A stretch of DNA of 64,000 bases, from NCBI RefSeq assembly GCF_017254835.1, contig NZ_JAFKCW010000005.1, positions 276,385-340,384 on the forward strand. The letters are read 5' to 3'. The notes beneath the pieces were generated by a model that had not been told where the DNA came from, did not search any database, and saw only the letters and a list, made by a program, of their open reading frames with translations. The DNA is from Algoriphagus aestuariicola (GTDB taxonomy: Bacteria > Bacteroidota > Bacteroidia > Cytophagales > Cyclobacteriaceae). Below are positions 63,826-64,000 of the stretch, piece after piece. A program made the position numbers and the translations under genes. Position 1 is the first letter of the stretch, and each line of letters opens with the position of its first letter.

Positions 63826-64000
63826 TTCTAAATGGTTTTGGATGATTTCAAGGGAAAGCGCAAAGGTAGGAAAAAGCGGGCAAGGCGGGAAATGAGATCG
63901 ATGCATTTCGGAAAACGCTGTTTTGCATGAGGTAAAGAAAAGGAAATTCTGATTCTTGCCCCGAACTGTTTCTGTTTGTCTGGAGGATATTTTTCTTGAG

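Noticed and set aside
63121-63831. 236-codon plus-strand frame opposite purH
   Set aside because: Antisense to conserved PurH motifs, with no coding pattern of its own.
1-64000. CRISPR arrays, intact insertion sequences, prophage, rRNA or tRNA genes
   Set aside because: No regular repeat-spacer pattern, transposase, integrase, phage structural gene or RNA fold was found in the window.

Overview
The window looks like a chromosomal segment of a Bacteroidota bacterium, most likely Cytophagales/Cyclobacteriaceae (Algoriphagus or a relative; this placement is inference). Supporting signs are an ECF sigma/FecR pair typical of TonB-dependent uptake systems, many Bacteroidota-style lipoproteins, two formylglycine-type sulfatases, exported Gfo/Idh/MocA and TIM-barrel sugar enzymes, DUF2911, CbpA/CbpM, a RhaEW-type rhamnose pathway and A/T-rich gene leaders without clear Shine-Dalgarno sequences. 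I see no rRNA, tRNA, CRISPR array, prophage or intact insertion sequence.

Layout. 1-2.2 kb: minus-strand ECF sigma, FecR anti-sigma and the first codons of a possible outer-membrane receptor. 2.2-7.0 kb: a plus-strand sugar operon (DUF4432 epimerase-like protein, cupin isomerase, TIM-barrel isomerase, Gfo/Idh/MocA dehydrogenase) whose substrate I cannot name. 7.1-18.3 kb: housekeeping and stress genes (haemolysin III, lipocalin, response regulator with a multi-PAS kinase, Rho-N-like small protein, stress-type SDR, SurE, lipid-kinase-like protein, AI-2E-type permease, general-stress flavin protein). 18.5-28.1 kb: sulfatase, HGSNAT-like membrane acyltransferase, CbpA/CbpM, Old Yellow Enzyme, DUF2911, an exported TIM-barrel protein divergent from a Tat-exported beta-propeller, and a VOC protein.

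28.2-38.8 kb is the clearest system: a divergent L-rhamnose locus. Plus strand: NCS1-like permease, a translationally coupled 60-residue membrane protein, and L-rhamnose isomerase. Minus strand: RhaEW aldolase/dehydrogenase fusion, GntR/LacI-type regulator, rhamnulokinase and LutABC. Together they predict rhamnose -> rhamnulose -> rhamnulose-1-phosphate -> DHAP + lactaldehyde -> lactate -> pyruvate. Right behind the isomerase lies a scar: an AAA/DUF4143 ATPase gene with a tandem operator-like repeat, a frameshifted minus-strand sulfatase C-terminus, and a diverged 48-codon copy of the isomerase C-terminus. This points to past recombination or gene replacement.

40.4-50 kb: lipoproteins, SMP-30 lactonase, Tat-exported oxidoreductase, nucleoside-hydrolase-like protein, a second sulfatase, GNAT, NIPSNAP and an FAD monooxygenase. 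50-58.4 kb: a very large ThuA/PQQ-dehydrogenase/PKD/cytochrome c lipoprotein, galactokinase, LacI regulator, M28 peptidase and CysS. 58.5-64 kb: a RelE/ParE-type toxin-antitoxin pair, a GH43 lipoprotein, a Nudix hydrolase and PurH. Many intergenic spacers are made of degenerate short tandem words, and a few dispersed palindromes and repeats recur across the window.
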